Shown in pieces: positions 43,083 to 52,300 of a stretch of 64,000 nucleotides of DNA. Each line of letters starts with the position of its first letter. Within the stretch, counting starts at the first letter, position 1. Source of the DNA: Ardenticatenaceae bacterium (GTDB taxonomy: Bacteria; Chloroflexota; Anaerolineae; Promineifilales; Promineifilaceae); contig JACKBX010000010.1 in NCBI GenBank assembly GCA_020634375.1, positions 124,001 through 188,000 of the forward strand, written 5' to 3'. Made by a program: the position numbers and the translations under genes. The notes beneath the pieces were generated by a model that did no database searches, was not told where the DNA came from, and was given only the letters and a program-made list of their open reading frames with translations.

Positions 43083-43913
43083 TTATGGCTTTGATTCTTT
43101 GACAAGAACATAAGCAAATACGAACCCAAAAACCATATTTACAGCCGCGTAAATCCAGTAAGCACTCTCTGGTTTTCCTTCGATACCATGTAAAAATGGC
43201 AACAGAGGTGCAGCCGTATTATTCATGGCATGAAAAAATATCACCACAATTAGTTTCTTTCCACTTGAATTATAGAGCCAAGCATACATGACCGATATAC
43301 TCGTTGTCATCATCACAAAAGCCAAAAACGAATACGCACTGTGCAAATCGCCTGCCATAAACCATAAGGGCAAATGCCAAATTCCCCAGATAACACCGAT
43401 CACTAAACTTGCCGGTATGACCCCGATTTTTTCTTGTAAAGGTTCCTGAGCATAACCGCGCCAGCCAAATTCTTCTTGCCCGCCACCAATTACCATCATG
43501 AGAATAAAGTATGGAATCGCCAAAATTATGGGTGCAATAGGAGTTTCCGTTGGGAATAATGTTTGAGCAACATCCAAGCCAACGCCGAGCGCCAGATAAT
43601 GAGCTATCACATGAATTACCAATGGCAATACCAATGCAAGAATTAAATACAATGGCTTGATATGAAAATCGAGGGCCTGTCCTAAGTATGACTTTATTCC
43701 TTTTGAAGCATCCTTCCGAGCTATCAGTGTAATTGCTGCCAATAAGGGGGCAAATGCGCCAATGATAACGGCCACTGTTGAATACCCTGCCACACTAAAG
43801 GGCAAATCTATTCCTATGCCATCCAACACAGAAGGTATCCAAATAATCCATGAATAGGCAAATGTCAGTAAGAAAAATTTCCAGGGATTTCTGCTTTTTT
43901 GGTGATTTGCCAT
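43083..43913 (-). CDS. CPBP family intramembrane metalloprotease (gene cassette)
   Basis: 276 residues with about eight hydrophobic helices. The CAAX-protease/Abi motifs are present: GGGQEEFGWRGYAQEPLQEK (Glu-Glu-x3-Arg), IWGIWHLPLWF (His), and VVIFFHAMNNTAAPL (His-x3-Asn), which bind the active-site metal. Members act in bacteriocin self-protection, signalling or processing of prenylated or membrane proteins. It fills an integron cassette: the gene starts 37 bases from the cassette's 5' end (attC 2) and stops 47 bases before attC 1. That setting agrees with a mobile, selectable trait. Confidence 0.9.
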   Translation of the reverse strand: MANHQKSRNPWKFFLLTFAYSWIIWIPSVLDGIGIDLPFSVAGYSTVAVIIGAFAPLLAAITLIARKDASKGIKSYLGQALDFHIKPLYLILALVLPLVIHVIAHYLALGVGLDVAQTLFPTETPIAPIILAIPYFILMMVIGGGQEEFGWRGYAQEPLQEKIGVIPASLVIGVIWGIWHLPLWFMAGDLHSAYSFLAFVMMTTSISVMYAWLYNSSGKKLIVVIFFHAMNNTAAPLLPFLHGIEGKPESAYWIYAAVNMVFGFVFAYVLVKESKP

Positions 43914-43944
43914 CGATGTTTTCCTTTTTGTCCTTACTATTGCA

Positions 43945-44041
43945 GGCTAACTTGAGTTCAGCGACGTTTGAGGCGACGGCTGCTTTTGCGGCAGCAAAAG
44001 CGGGCGGCGGGTCAAACGTCCACTGCAACGATTTGTTGGGT
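43945..44041 (-). other. Integron attC site 2, after the GNAT cassette
   Basis: On the minus strand: R'' ACCCAAC (44035-44041), then CAGTGGACGTTTGA as L'', a hairpin middle (GCTTTTGC/GCAAAAGC), TCAAACGTCGCTG as L', and R' GTTAGCC (43945-43951). L arms pair with one extrahelical base. R'' ACCCAAC is the complement of R' GTTGGGT of attC 3, so the GNAT cassette is bounded correctly. 97 bases. Confidence 0.87.
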
Positions 44042-44151
44042 GGCGACGCGCCTCCAACCTTGCTCTTGAATGCCGTTCGTCTTGTTTTCATTGACACCTC
44101 TCGGCTTTGATTTTTTGTACGCATCAATGTGCCATTTGGTCTGAAACTCGC

Positions 44152-44607
44152 CTAGAGCTTCAAACTCATAAACACACTGTAGGGATCTTCTAGATACGGT
44201 GGAAACGGACCACAAACACAAAATCCGTTCTTCATATAGAGCTCCCGCGCCGGTCTGAATGCTTCGTGCGACCCCGTCTCCAGACTTACTCGCACCAATG
44301 AACGCTCCCTCGCCGCCTGAATAATCACTTCCAGCAGCGCTTGAGCAATACCTTTACGCAGATGCTCTGGCGCCGTCCGCATGGATTTTATTTCACCGTG
44401 AAACTCGTCGAGCATCTTTAGTGCTCCGCAACCTAGTAACGCCTGCTCCTCCCGGGCACACCACAATGTGATTGATGGATCACCTAACTGCGCGGTTGTC
44501 AGGGCATGAATGCTTTCAACCGGCGAATACTGGTGCATGCTTTCCAGGTGAGCCATAAGCAGCGCCTGCACATCAGGGCTGTCAATTGATTCAATTCCGA
44601 TTTGCAC
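44152..44607 (-). CDS. GNAT family N-acetyltransferase (gene cassette)
   Basis: 151 residues. The acetyl-CoA motif region is EIKSMRTAPEHLRKGIAQAL (with the R/Q-x-x-G-x-A loop as R-K-G-I-A) followed by LLEVIIQAARERSLVRVSLE, and the C-terminus is AFRPARELYMKNGFCVCGPF, a standard GNAT. The GTG at 44607 is chosen: GGAGAGG lies six bases upstream and it is 21 bases inside the cassette start. A longer frame to 44772 would translate attC 3. Such cassette-borne acetyltransferases often confer resistance or detoxification; the substrate is unknown. Confidence 0.88.
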   Translation of the reverse strand: MQIGIESIDSPDVQALLMAHLESMHQYSPVESIHALTTAQLGDPSITLWCAREEQALLGCGALKMLDEFHGEIKSMRTAPEHLRKGIAQALLEVIIQAARERSLVRVSLETGSHEAFRPARELYMKNGFCVCGPFPPYLEDPYSVFMSLKL

Positions 44608-44622
44608 TAGCCTCTCCGAGCC

Positions 44623-44747
44623 ACCCAACGCCTGCTTCACCTGTTGCGAGAAAAACCAACGCCTTCGCGGGCGACTGGCCTTTAACAACCCTAACCTTGT
44701 CGGGCTAATGACCTTGCTCTCGCAATCAGGTGCAAGCCTTGTTAGCT
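44623..44747 (-). other. Integron attC site 3, upstream of the GNAT cassette
   Basis: On the minus strand: R'' AGCTAAC (44741-44747), L'' GCTTGCACCTGATTGCGAGA (44718-44737), a variable middle of about 66 bases, L' TCTCGCAACAGGTGAAGC (44634-44651), R' GTTGGGT (44623-44629, exact GTTRRRY). L arms pair over 18 bases with two unpaired bases, at the G after GCTT and the A in GATT. 125 bases, longer than the other two. Confidence 0.87.
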
Positions 44748-45073
44748 GGCGGGTACCCAACGCCTGCAACAACCAGCCTGCGACCCTACTTATCCGACCA
44801 CAAACTACCTTTTGCCATTTTCCCGCTCTTTGCTGTTTCGTGTTTTTATTCGCAGCATAATTTGACCATGTAAACGGCCGTTTACTAATCCAAATAATCC
44901 CTCACCGCACAGGCGGCTTGGTAGGGACGCCATGCCGCAGCTGCGCCAAGACAAAGCCCGTGCTGGAGCAGCGGGGTTATTGTGCCTCCCATTGATTTGT
45001 TTTGGTGAACTAACCAGTATGCACAATGAGCCTGTTTCTACAAAATTTTCGTGATACATTATTCAGTCACGGT
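44748..45073. other. Gene-free stretch upstream of attC 3
   Basis: 326 bases containing a GTAAACGGCCGTTTAC palindrome at about 44870 and short complementary words (GGCTTGG/CCAAG). No convincing reading frame. It should hold the rest of another cassette if the array continues, but no fourth attC site could be found. Confidence 0.5.
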
Positions 45074-48046
45074 TTAAGGGGATGATACCGAGATATTATT
45101 GGAACCGATCTCCATTGTATTTTCAGTTGAAAACTGATTAATAAAAATATCCCCTTTACCATTACTGTCATTTGATACCAAATTATCTGCTAGAGACTCA
45201 AATACTACCGATTGTCCATTATAAGATATACCAAGACCATTATAACCTGAATCTTGATTGCCCAGAATACCATCAGAGGAAGCAGAAGCTCGTTGAATCA
45301 CTCCAGTCACTCGATTAAGCACAAAAACATCTAGAGTACCATGAACTATCGGATCTCGGTATCTTACATAACTAATGTAATTACCATCGCCAGAAATAAT
45401 AGGAGTATAAAAACTTCCAAATGGCTCATCATGTGAAGACGAAGATAAAAGGGATGAAGTTACATTGGTTTGAGTATCGTGGATATATAATTCGCGTATC
45501 GTAGGTATGTTTGGATCGTTTGGTACGGGTCTGCTATTTTCTACGCTGACTACAATAAAGCGTGCGTCTTCGGATATGCTAACACTACCCTGAAATATTT
45601 TTAACAGCCCTGAAACAGGGGAAAGAAAGGGTATCAAGATGGTTTGTCCTGTTTGTTGATCATGTAAGAAAACATCTGCTTCTCCGTCAATATCCTCTTC
45701 TGAGAAATTTTCTGCTGAGGATGTAAATGCTATGTATCGTCCATCGTAAGAAATATCGGGGAACCTTGAATAACCATTTCCCTCATCTCCATTTGATGTA
45801 ACCGAAACACGTGAAATTTCGCCCGTTTCCCTATCATAGACAAAAACATCGTCATGATTATTGTTGTCGTTTGGCACCAGATTATCAGCACCCGTGTCAA
45901 AGGTGATAAAACGACCATCACTAGATATTTTAGGTGAGTAACTGTAATCACCAAGATATATACACTCGAGGCCACTTATTTGTTGATCATAGATGCAAAC
46001 TTTCCAATCACTACCACCAATAGTATCATTCCCAATGAACACAATATAACGGCCATCAAACGAAAAATCAGGAACAGCTCCCCATGAATATAATTTACTT
46101 TCAGGGACATGTTCAATAATACCTGTTTGTTGATCTTGGATGAACAGGTCGATGTAACTATCGCTATCATCAGGCGTCAAATTATTTGCTCGTGAATAAA
46201 AAGCCACATAGCGTCCATTGCCTGAAATACTCACTATTTTGGAATCATCGTTTGCCTCAGTTCCATTTGAGGCCACCGATACTCGCATTATACCATCGCC
46301 AATCAGAGATAGACCCACGTCAACAGTTGTTGTTTGTATAACACTATTGCCTAGATTATCGAAGGCCGTCGCTGTTATTACATACGTGCCGCTAATAGCG
46401 TAAGTATGGCTGGCAGGGAACCATTGGTCGCCACTACTACCATCTCCCCATTGCCAGTTTAGCTGGGTAATCGTACTATTTGTCGCGGTCACTGACCCGC
46501 TTACCACCACTGTCTGGCTCACCACTTCAGGAGCATGCAATATCAATGAAATCGTGTTGGTTGGGACTATGGTAACCGTTGTGGTTTGCACAGCGCTACC
46601 ACCTAAATCATCAAACGCAGTCGCTGTAATCACATAAGTTCCACTAATGGCGTAGGCATGGCTAGCTGGGAACCATTGGTCGTCGCTATTGCCATCCCCC
46701 CACTGCCAATTTAGTTGGGTTATCGTACCGCTTGTGGTTGTTACCGTCCCGCTTACCATCGCTGTCAGGCCATTCACCTGCGGCGGCTCCAATGTCAATG
46801 TAATATTATCTGTTTCTGCCTGAGCCAATAATACATCATACCCAATGACTGCTTCCGTATGCTCGCCTAACGAATGTCCCAAAACCTCAACTTCAACTCC
46901 CACTGTCGCTTCAAGACCGGCATGAAGTTCCCACCAAGGAACAGCAACAGCATCTGTTTTTAATTCTAGATATGGTTTTACACTAGCGAAAGGCCCGGCC
47001 ACACCATAAAGCAAAAGTGTAAGCGGGGGATCGATATATCCTTTCAGGTTGATTCCTACTGTAGGCGTTGGCGGCTCAAAAGAAAAATCGTTTGTTAAAT
47101 CGGTTACGGGGTTCCAATTGCCATCCGTATATTGTAATCCAGCCACAACATTTGCTGTCTGGCCCACACTCGTGGTTATACCAATGCTCAAATCGCCGTC
47201 AGCACGGAGATAAACAGGCATCTCAAGGAGAAACACGATGGGTACCGGGCCAACAAATACGACTATAGTTCCCAAGTGTAGTCGGGCAATCTCATAGGAG
47301 CGCTCCACGCTTGCAAGTTCGACATCAACCTGAAATTCCAGGTCCACCGTTTCCTCAATATTGAATAAAAACTCGAGATCTTCCAGCGCCCAATTCTCAA
47401 TAGCGAAGTTAAAATCGAAGCCCGGCGCAAAATCAAGGCTGCCATTTGCTTTAAGCTGGTCGTAGGTAGTCCCCAAATCGCCATCTTCATCGAAAAGCAC
47501 AACATTGTTAAGTTCAAAGAAAAAGCGGTCATCCAAGTTCGCAACATTTGGCCTAGCCATTAAGGAAACGCCGTCGGTCAATGTTATCGTATCGATATCA
47601 GCAGGCGTTAACTGCCGAGATAGCCGAATCGCGCCTTGTTGAATCGCATCTTCTAATGTTGCTGCCTCTGTCGTAACCACAACTTGCCCACCTGGTGTGG
47701 CTATACCTGTAACCTGTCTTAGAAAACCATATGGAGCAGCTGCGCTGACAGATCCCACCATGACATCGCCAGGGTTGAGTTCATTTAATTCTGGCGTCAT
47801 CTGGTCAAAGATAAACTCGGAACCGTCCCCAGAAACAGATACCAAATATTGTGTCGTGTCTTCTGTCAGTACTACCGTTGTATCTGGGATAATTGGGTCA
47901 AGCGAATTTACGACAACTGGAAGGTAAACATCGTTTGTCCCTCCTGTGGCCTCCGCCTCAACGCTAGATTGGATAATTAACCCAACAACCATAGACGCTA
48001 TAACAAATGATAGACACAAAACCATTAGTCTAGATAATTTCATCAA
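45074..48046 (-). CDS. Secreted PKD and TolB-like propeller protein
   Basis: 990 residues with a signal peptide (LMVLCLSFVIASMVVGLIIQ). Soon after it comes DVYLPVVVNSLDP, a version of the LPVV motif seen at the C-termini of other exported proteins, here at the N-terminus. About 350 residues of unassigned beta sequence follow, then two nearly identical PKD domains (LNWQWGDGNSDDQWFPASHA and LNWQWGDGSSGDQWFPASHT) and a C-terminal PD40/TolB propeller with repeats such as ISGNGRYVAFYSRANNLTPD, ISSDGRFITFDTGADNLVPN and ISYDGRYIAFTSSAENF. A surface or secreted adhesion or binding protein; no catalytic motif seen. Confidence 0.8.
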   Translation of the reverse strand: MMKLSRLMVLCLSFVIASMVVGLIIQSSVEAEATGGTNDVYLPVVVNSLDPIIPDTTVVLTEDTTQYLVSVSGDGSEFIFDQMTPELNELNPGDVMVGSVSAAAPYGFLRQVTGIATPGGQVVVTTEAATLEDAIQQGAIRLSRQLTPADIDTITLTDGVSLMARPNVANLDDRFFFELNNVVLFDEDGDLGTTYDQLKANGSLDFAPGFDFNFAIENWALEDLEFLFNIEETVDLEFQVDVELASVERSYEIARLHLGTIVVFVGPVPIVFLLEMPVYLRADGDLSIGITTSVGQTANVVAGLQYTDGNWNPVTDLTNDFSFEPPTPTVGINLKGYIDPPLTLLLYGVAGPFASVKPYLELKTDAVAVPWWELHAGLEATVGVEVEVLGHSLGEHTEAVIGYDVLLAQAETDNITLTLEPPQVNGLTAMVSGTVTTTSGTITQLNWQWGDGNSDDQWFPASHAYAISGTYVITATAFDDLGGSAVQTTTVTIVPTNTISLILHAPEVVSQTVVVSGSVTATNSTITQLNWQWGDGSSGDQWFPASHTYAISGTYVITATAFDNLGNSVIQTTTVDVGLSLIGDGIMRVSVASNGTEANDDSKIVSISGNGRYVAFYSRANNLTPDDSDSYIDLFIQDQQTGIIEHVPESKLYSWGAVPDFSFDGRYIVFIGNDTIGGSDWKVCIYDQQISGLECIYLGDYSYSPKISSDGRFITFDTGADNLVPNDNNNHDDVFVYDRETGEISRVSVTSNGDEGNGYSRFPDISYDGRYIAFTSSAENFSEEDIDGEADVFLHDQQTGQTILIPFLSPVSGLLKIFQGSVSISEDARFIVVSVENSRPVPNDPNIPTIRELYIHDTQTNVTSSLLSSSSHDEPFGSFYTPIISGDGNYISYVRYRDPIVHGTLDVFVLNRVTGVIQRASASSDGILGNQDSGYNGLGISYNGQSVVFESLADNLVSNDSNGKGDIFINQFSTENTMEIGSNNISVSSP

Positions 48047-48122
48047 TCTTTCTCCAATTCTTTGGGATTTTAATCAGGCACAGTATATTCGTCACATATC
48101 TACATATGTATTTGTAGTCTAG

Positions 48123-48353
48123 CTAACGAAATAAGCGTTTCATGCGGCGCGATAAAAAACGACCTTCATCGACCAGTGCGTCAGCCGCCGCATAAATGTT
48201 GTTGAACGAAGCCGGGGAACAAGGAAGACGCTCCGTTTGAGGATTAAGGTCTTCTCCAGACTGGCTTAACCCCAAAACGCGACCCCCATTCTGAGGCAAA
48301 GTATAGCTAAAGGTACGAAAAGCCGCCAATAGAAAATCACCTTTGCCAGCCAC
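48123..48353 (-). CDS. Unidentified short ORF, possibly a 3' gene fragment
   Basis: 76 codons (MAGKGDFLLAAFRTFSYTLP ... FNNIYAAADALVDEGRFLSR ...). Composition is like that of a real protein and the C-terminus is basic, but there is no ribosome site and no family assignment. It ends 76 bases before the start of the PKD protein gene and lies at the right edge of the repeat-bounded segment, so it may be the remnant of an interrupted gene. Confidence 0.3.
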   Translation of the reverse strand: MAGKGDFLLAAFRTFSYTLPQNGGRVLGLSQSGEDLNPQTERLPCSPASFNNIYAAADALVDEGRFLSRRMKRLFR

Positions 48354-48382
48354 GCAAAAACGAATAGGAAGATACGCTGATG

Positions 48383-48470
48383 CTCCTTACATCCTCCTTA
48401 TCGCCAGATTGGTTCAATTTCCCAAATTGAACCAATCTAAACACGGCGGACATGGCAAACGGCCGTTCCT
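48383..48470. repeat. Dispersed hairpin repeat, copy B
   Basis: Carries the same CCTCCTTA words, the same 15-base stem (48406-48420 and 48424-48438, loop CCC) and the same ending GGCAAACGGCCGTTCC as copy A at 41881-41977. Differences are a few substitutions and 12 bases missing. Confidence 0.85.
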
Positions 48471-48493
48471 TCCCCACACAAGAGACCGCCATC

Positions 48494-48553
48494 TTTTCAA
48501 AAAAGATGCTGAACATTTTCAAAAAGATGATGAACATTTCTAAAAAGATGAGC
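48494..48553. repeat. Three tandem 21-22 base repeats
   Basis: TTTTCAAAAAAGATGCTGAACA, then TTTTCAAAAAGATGATGAACA, then a shorter TTTCTAAAAAGATGAGCA that merges with the terminator stem. Probably grown by slippage next to the hairpin. Confidence 0.75.
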
Positions 48554-48584
48554 ATCTCTCAGCCAAGAGATGCTCATCTTTTTT
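48542..48584. terminator. Strong bidirectional terminator of the HU gene
   Basis: AGATGAGCATCTCT (48546-48559) pairs perfectly with AGAGATGCTCATCT (48566-48579) over a six-base loop, extended by A/T pairs and T5. It begins ten bases after the HU stop. Confidence 0.85.
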
Positions 48585-48593
48585 ACAAGACTT

Positions 48594-48974
48594 CTACAGC
48601 TTTTCAAATACCGCCTGGTGCATCGCGTCTTTGAACGCTTTGCCCGGCGTAAAACGCACATTGACTTTTATGATTTTGGTAGCGTTTACCTCTTCCGGTG
48701 TATCCGACCCTTCGGCTTTGATGATGACGCGGAAGGAACCAAAATCGCCCAGGTCAACGATATTCCCGGCCATGAGTTCTTCCGGGATCAAGTCCAAGAA
48801 TATCTCCGTGGCCGCAGCCATGTCGGCGACGCTCAGCGTAGACATCTTGACGCCCTTTTGAGCCAGACCGCGCTGGTTGGTACGGCCGCTGCTTTTTACC
48901 ACCGGGTAATAGCGCGACGGCGCTGCTGTGTCGCGCGGGTTACGGCGAGGCATTACATTATATTTTATCGTCAT
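48594..48974 (-). CDS. HU-like DNA-binding protein (TIGR01201 type)
   Basis: 126 residues. The long N-terminus MTIKYNVMPRRNPRDTAAPS then RYYPVVKSSGRTNQRGLAQK and the C-terminal PEELMAGNIVDLGDFGSFRV belong to the HU-related histone-like family best known from Bacteroidota. KVNVRFTPGKAFKDAMHQ is the last conserved part. These proteins bend DNA as dimers. GGAGAG is 8-10 bases before the ATG. It is a monocistronic gene between a strong terminator and a long intergenic gap. Confidence 0.9.
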   Translation of the reverse strand: MTIKYNVMPRRNPRDTAAPSRYYPVVKSSGRTNQRGLAQKGVKMSTLSVADMAAATEIFLDLIPEELMAGNIVDLGDFGSFRVIIKAEGSDTPEEVNATKIIKVNVRFTPGKAFKDAMHQAVFEKL

Positions 48975-49348
48975 GGGATTCTCTCCAAACTGTTATTTTG
49001 TGGCGGTGTCCAGAAACGCAGAGTGGGCCTGCAGAACCCGTACTGGCTCTGTACACCTGGGTAAATGAGTTTGGCCGCCGATCCATGGGCTGCATACTAT
49101 CTATGACACGGACCGGAGCGACCTGCCGGCAACTGATCATAAAAAGAATTTACTGAAAGCTATAGGGTTTGTCAACTATTTTTCGGCTTATGGTATGTGG
49201 TACTTTTGTCCAGGGTTCCACCATCCCCACCACCACCCACCAATCTCCATACGCGCCCTCCGCTCCCTTGTGCAGACGGCCGTGATTTTGATATAGTGCA
49301 AGCGTGGCAAAAGCCACAACTTTTTGCATATCTGGAGAGTCGGAAAAC
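48975..49348. other. Intergenic region before the macroglobulin gene
   Basis: 374 bases of divergent promoter region between HU and the macroglobulin-like gene. A tract at 49229-49261 (CCACCCACCAATC then CCATACG) resembles one at 37918-37948 before tetR. One ACGGCCGT copy at about 49277. GGAGAG (49334-49339) is the ribosome site of the next gene. No gene seen. Confidence 0.5.
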
Positions 49349-52300
49349 ATGCGTAAGTCATTTCTTGTTAAATTGTTATCGTTAACCCTGCTTGTCTTGC
49401 TGCTGGCAACCGCTTGCCGCAAGGATGAGGAAGTCAGCAGCGAGCCACTGCCCACTGCTATGCCAACGGCCGTTCCCATTTCCCCTACCGCACGGCCCAC
49501 AGCCATCTCCCAACCAACGGCAACGGCCGTCCCCATTTCCGCCGTAGACCCGGCCAACATCGACTGGCCGCCACAGGTCGTCTACAGCAGCCCTGCCCCC
49601 GGCGAAGAAACCCTGCTCAACGGCGCCATCACCCTGCGCTTCGACCAGCCCATGAACCAGGACTCCGTCGAATCCGCCTTCGCCGTCACCGATGAGGCTG
49701 GCGAAGCCGTGAGCGGCGAATTCACCTGGACACAAGAAGACACCCTCGTCTTCACCCCGCGCAGCCTCAAGCGGCAAAGCGACTACCGCGTCCAAATCGG
49801 CGAAGGCGCCAGCGGCGCAAACGGCCGTCCCCTCACCGGCCCCATCGCCATCGACCTGCGCACCGTTGGCTACCTGGAAGTCAGCCAAACCATCCCCGCC
49901 AACAACAGCGGCGACGTAGACACCGCCAGCGCCATCACCGTGCTGTTCAACCGCCCCGTTGTACCCATTGTCAGCACCGGCCAACAAGCCGGTTTGCCGC
50001 AGCCACTGCTCATAGACCCGCCCTTGGCCGGGCAGGGCGAATGGGTTTCCTCCAGCATCTACCGCTTCACCCCCGAAACGACACTAGACGGAGCCACCAC
50101 CTATCACGTCAGCATCGCCAATGGACTGGAGGACGTGACCGGCGGCATATTGGAAAGCAGCGTAGATTGGACTTTCACCACGCGCAGCCCGGAAGTGGTC
50201 TCTATTGACCCCTTCCACAACACCGATGGCGTAAACCCCACACGCCCCATCACCATCACCTTCAACATGCCCATGGATCGCGCCAGCACGGAAGCCAGTG
50301 TGCTGCTCCCCGGCGAAGGCGTCGGCAGCACGGCCGTTTCCTACCACTGGAGCGACAACGACCGCATCCTCACCTTACAACCGCAAAACCGGTTGCAATT
50401 AGACACCAATTACCAGGTCACCATCAGCACCGGGGCACGCGCCGCCAGCGGGCAGGCCGGGCTGGAGCGCAACGAAGTCAGCGCCTTCCGCACCGTGCCT
50501 TACCCCGCTATCCGCTATACCGACCCGCCGAATAACGGCCTGGCCGACCGCTACCAGTACGGCGTCAATATCGTTTTCACCTCGCCAATGGATATGGACA
50601 CCCTGGACGGCCGTATCACCATTGACCCCGAACCCTACCGCGTTGACTACTATTTCAACGACTACGACAACACCCTCTACCTCAGCTTTGCGTTGGATCG
50701 CAACGCCACCTACCGTGTCACCGTCCCCGGCGATGCTGCCGACCCCTACGGCAACACATTAGGCCAAGATTACACCTGGCAGTTCGACACACCTGATTAC
50801 GACCCCATCGCCTCCTTCAATTTACCCAATCAGGTCAGCCAGCTCAGCACCAGCTTCACCACCCAGGTTGAGGTGCTGCACCGCAATGTATCTACGCTTA
50901 ATCTGGCGCTGTATGATTTGGGACTGCCACTCAACCTGGTGCTCAACCCCTACGAAGTCTATAACTACAACCCCATCACGCAGCCGCGCCAAACGTGGAA
51001 TTTGCCCCTGGAAGAGCGAAATGGCGTAACGGCCGTGCCCCTTGCCAACGGCGGCACACTGCCCACCGGCGTTTATCTGCTCACCGTCTCCGCGCCAGAG
51101 TTAGACCCTAACACCTACTACTGGCAAAATCAGCGCAACCTGCTTGTCGTCGCCGACACCAACCTCGTCGTCAAAGAGATGTTTGACGAGGTACACGTCT
51201 GGACCACCGACCTCGCCAGCGGGCAGCCCGTCGCCGGGCGCAATCTGACCCTGTACAACGTGCGCGGCGTGCAAGTGGGCACGGCCGTTACCGATGCCAA
51301 CGGATTCGCCAACTTCAGCCGCTCCACGCGCCCCGATTATCTCGAAGGCGTCATCGTCGTCAGCAATCAACCTGGCGAACTCGGCTTTGGCATGGCCAGC
51401 AGCAATTGGCTGCAAGGCGTTTCCCCCTGGGAATTCGGCCTGAATGTGGCCTACAATCCCCCCACCCCCACTTACGCCTACCTTTACACCGACCGCCCCA
51501 TCTACCGCCCCGGCGACACCGTGTACTTCAAAGGGATTGTGCGCAACGCCGATTACGGCCGTTACTACTTGCCTGGCGAAAAAAGCGTGAGTGTAGACCT
51601 CTCCCCCGCCTTCTACCGCGAAGGCGAAAGCCTCAACGAGAACTTCACCTTCACCCTCAACCCCGACGGCACATTCGACGGCAGCTATGTCCTCCCCGAA
51701 GACATAGCCCTGGGTACGTACCAGTTCGCCATGCGCGACCAAAACTACGACACCACCCGCCAATTCACCGTCGCCGAGTACCGCCGCCCCGAATTTCTCG
51801 TTGGCGTCACCGCCGCCCAGCCAGAAGCGCTGCGCGGCGAAACGGTAGACGTGACTGTTGAGGCCAGCTACTTCTTCGGCGGCCCCGCCGCCGACCTCAC
51901 CGTGAACTGGTCCATTTATGAAAGCGGCTACTTCCCGAATGTGCCCGGCCCCTACTACAGCTACGGTGACTCAGCCAACTTCTACTACATTGACTACGGC
52001 CCTTATTATGGCGGCAGCGCACAGGGCAATTACCTCCTCGGCGGCGAAGGCAGGACAGACGCGAACGGCCGTCTCACCATCACCCTGCCCGCCGACCTGC
52101 TGCGCGACGCGGAAGCGGGCAGCCGCACCGTCACCGTTGAAGCCAACGTGCAAGACATCTCCAATTTCCCCGTCAGCGCCCACACCAGCGTCACCTTCCA
52201 CGCCGCCAACGCCTACGTCGGCGTCAAACCAGCCGATTATGTGACGACGGCAGGGCGGGAAACGGCCGTTGACCTCAACACCGTAGATTGGGATGGGCAA

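Noticed and set aside
44608..44772. N-terminal extension of the GNAT protein
   Set aside because: It would translate attC site 3. The GTG at 44607 has a ribosome site and lies inside the cassette.
48494..48553. Possible CRISPR array
   Set aside because: The repeats abut with no spacers and only three units; they are A-rich tandem repeats beside a terminator.
49150..49560. Minus-strand frame opposite the macroglobulin start
   Set aside because: Its product is a Gly/Ala/Val repeat arising from the Thr/Pro/Ala linker of the real gene read backwards.
51101..51763. Long open frame antisense to the macroglobulin gene
   Set aside because: One of several antisense frames (also 53150-53944, 53999-54643) kept open by the codon bias of the plus-strand gene; no ribosome sites and low-complexity products.
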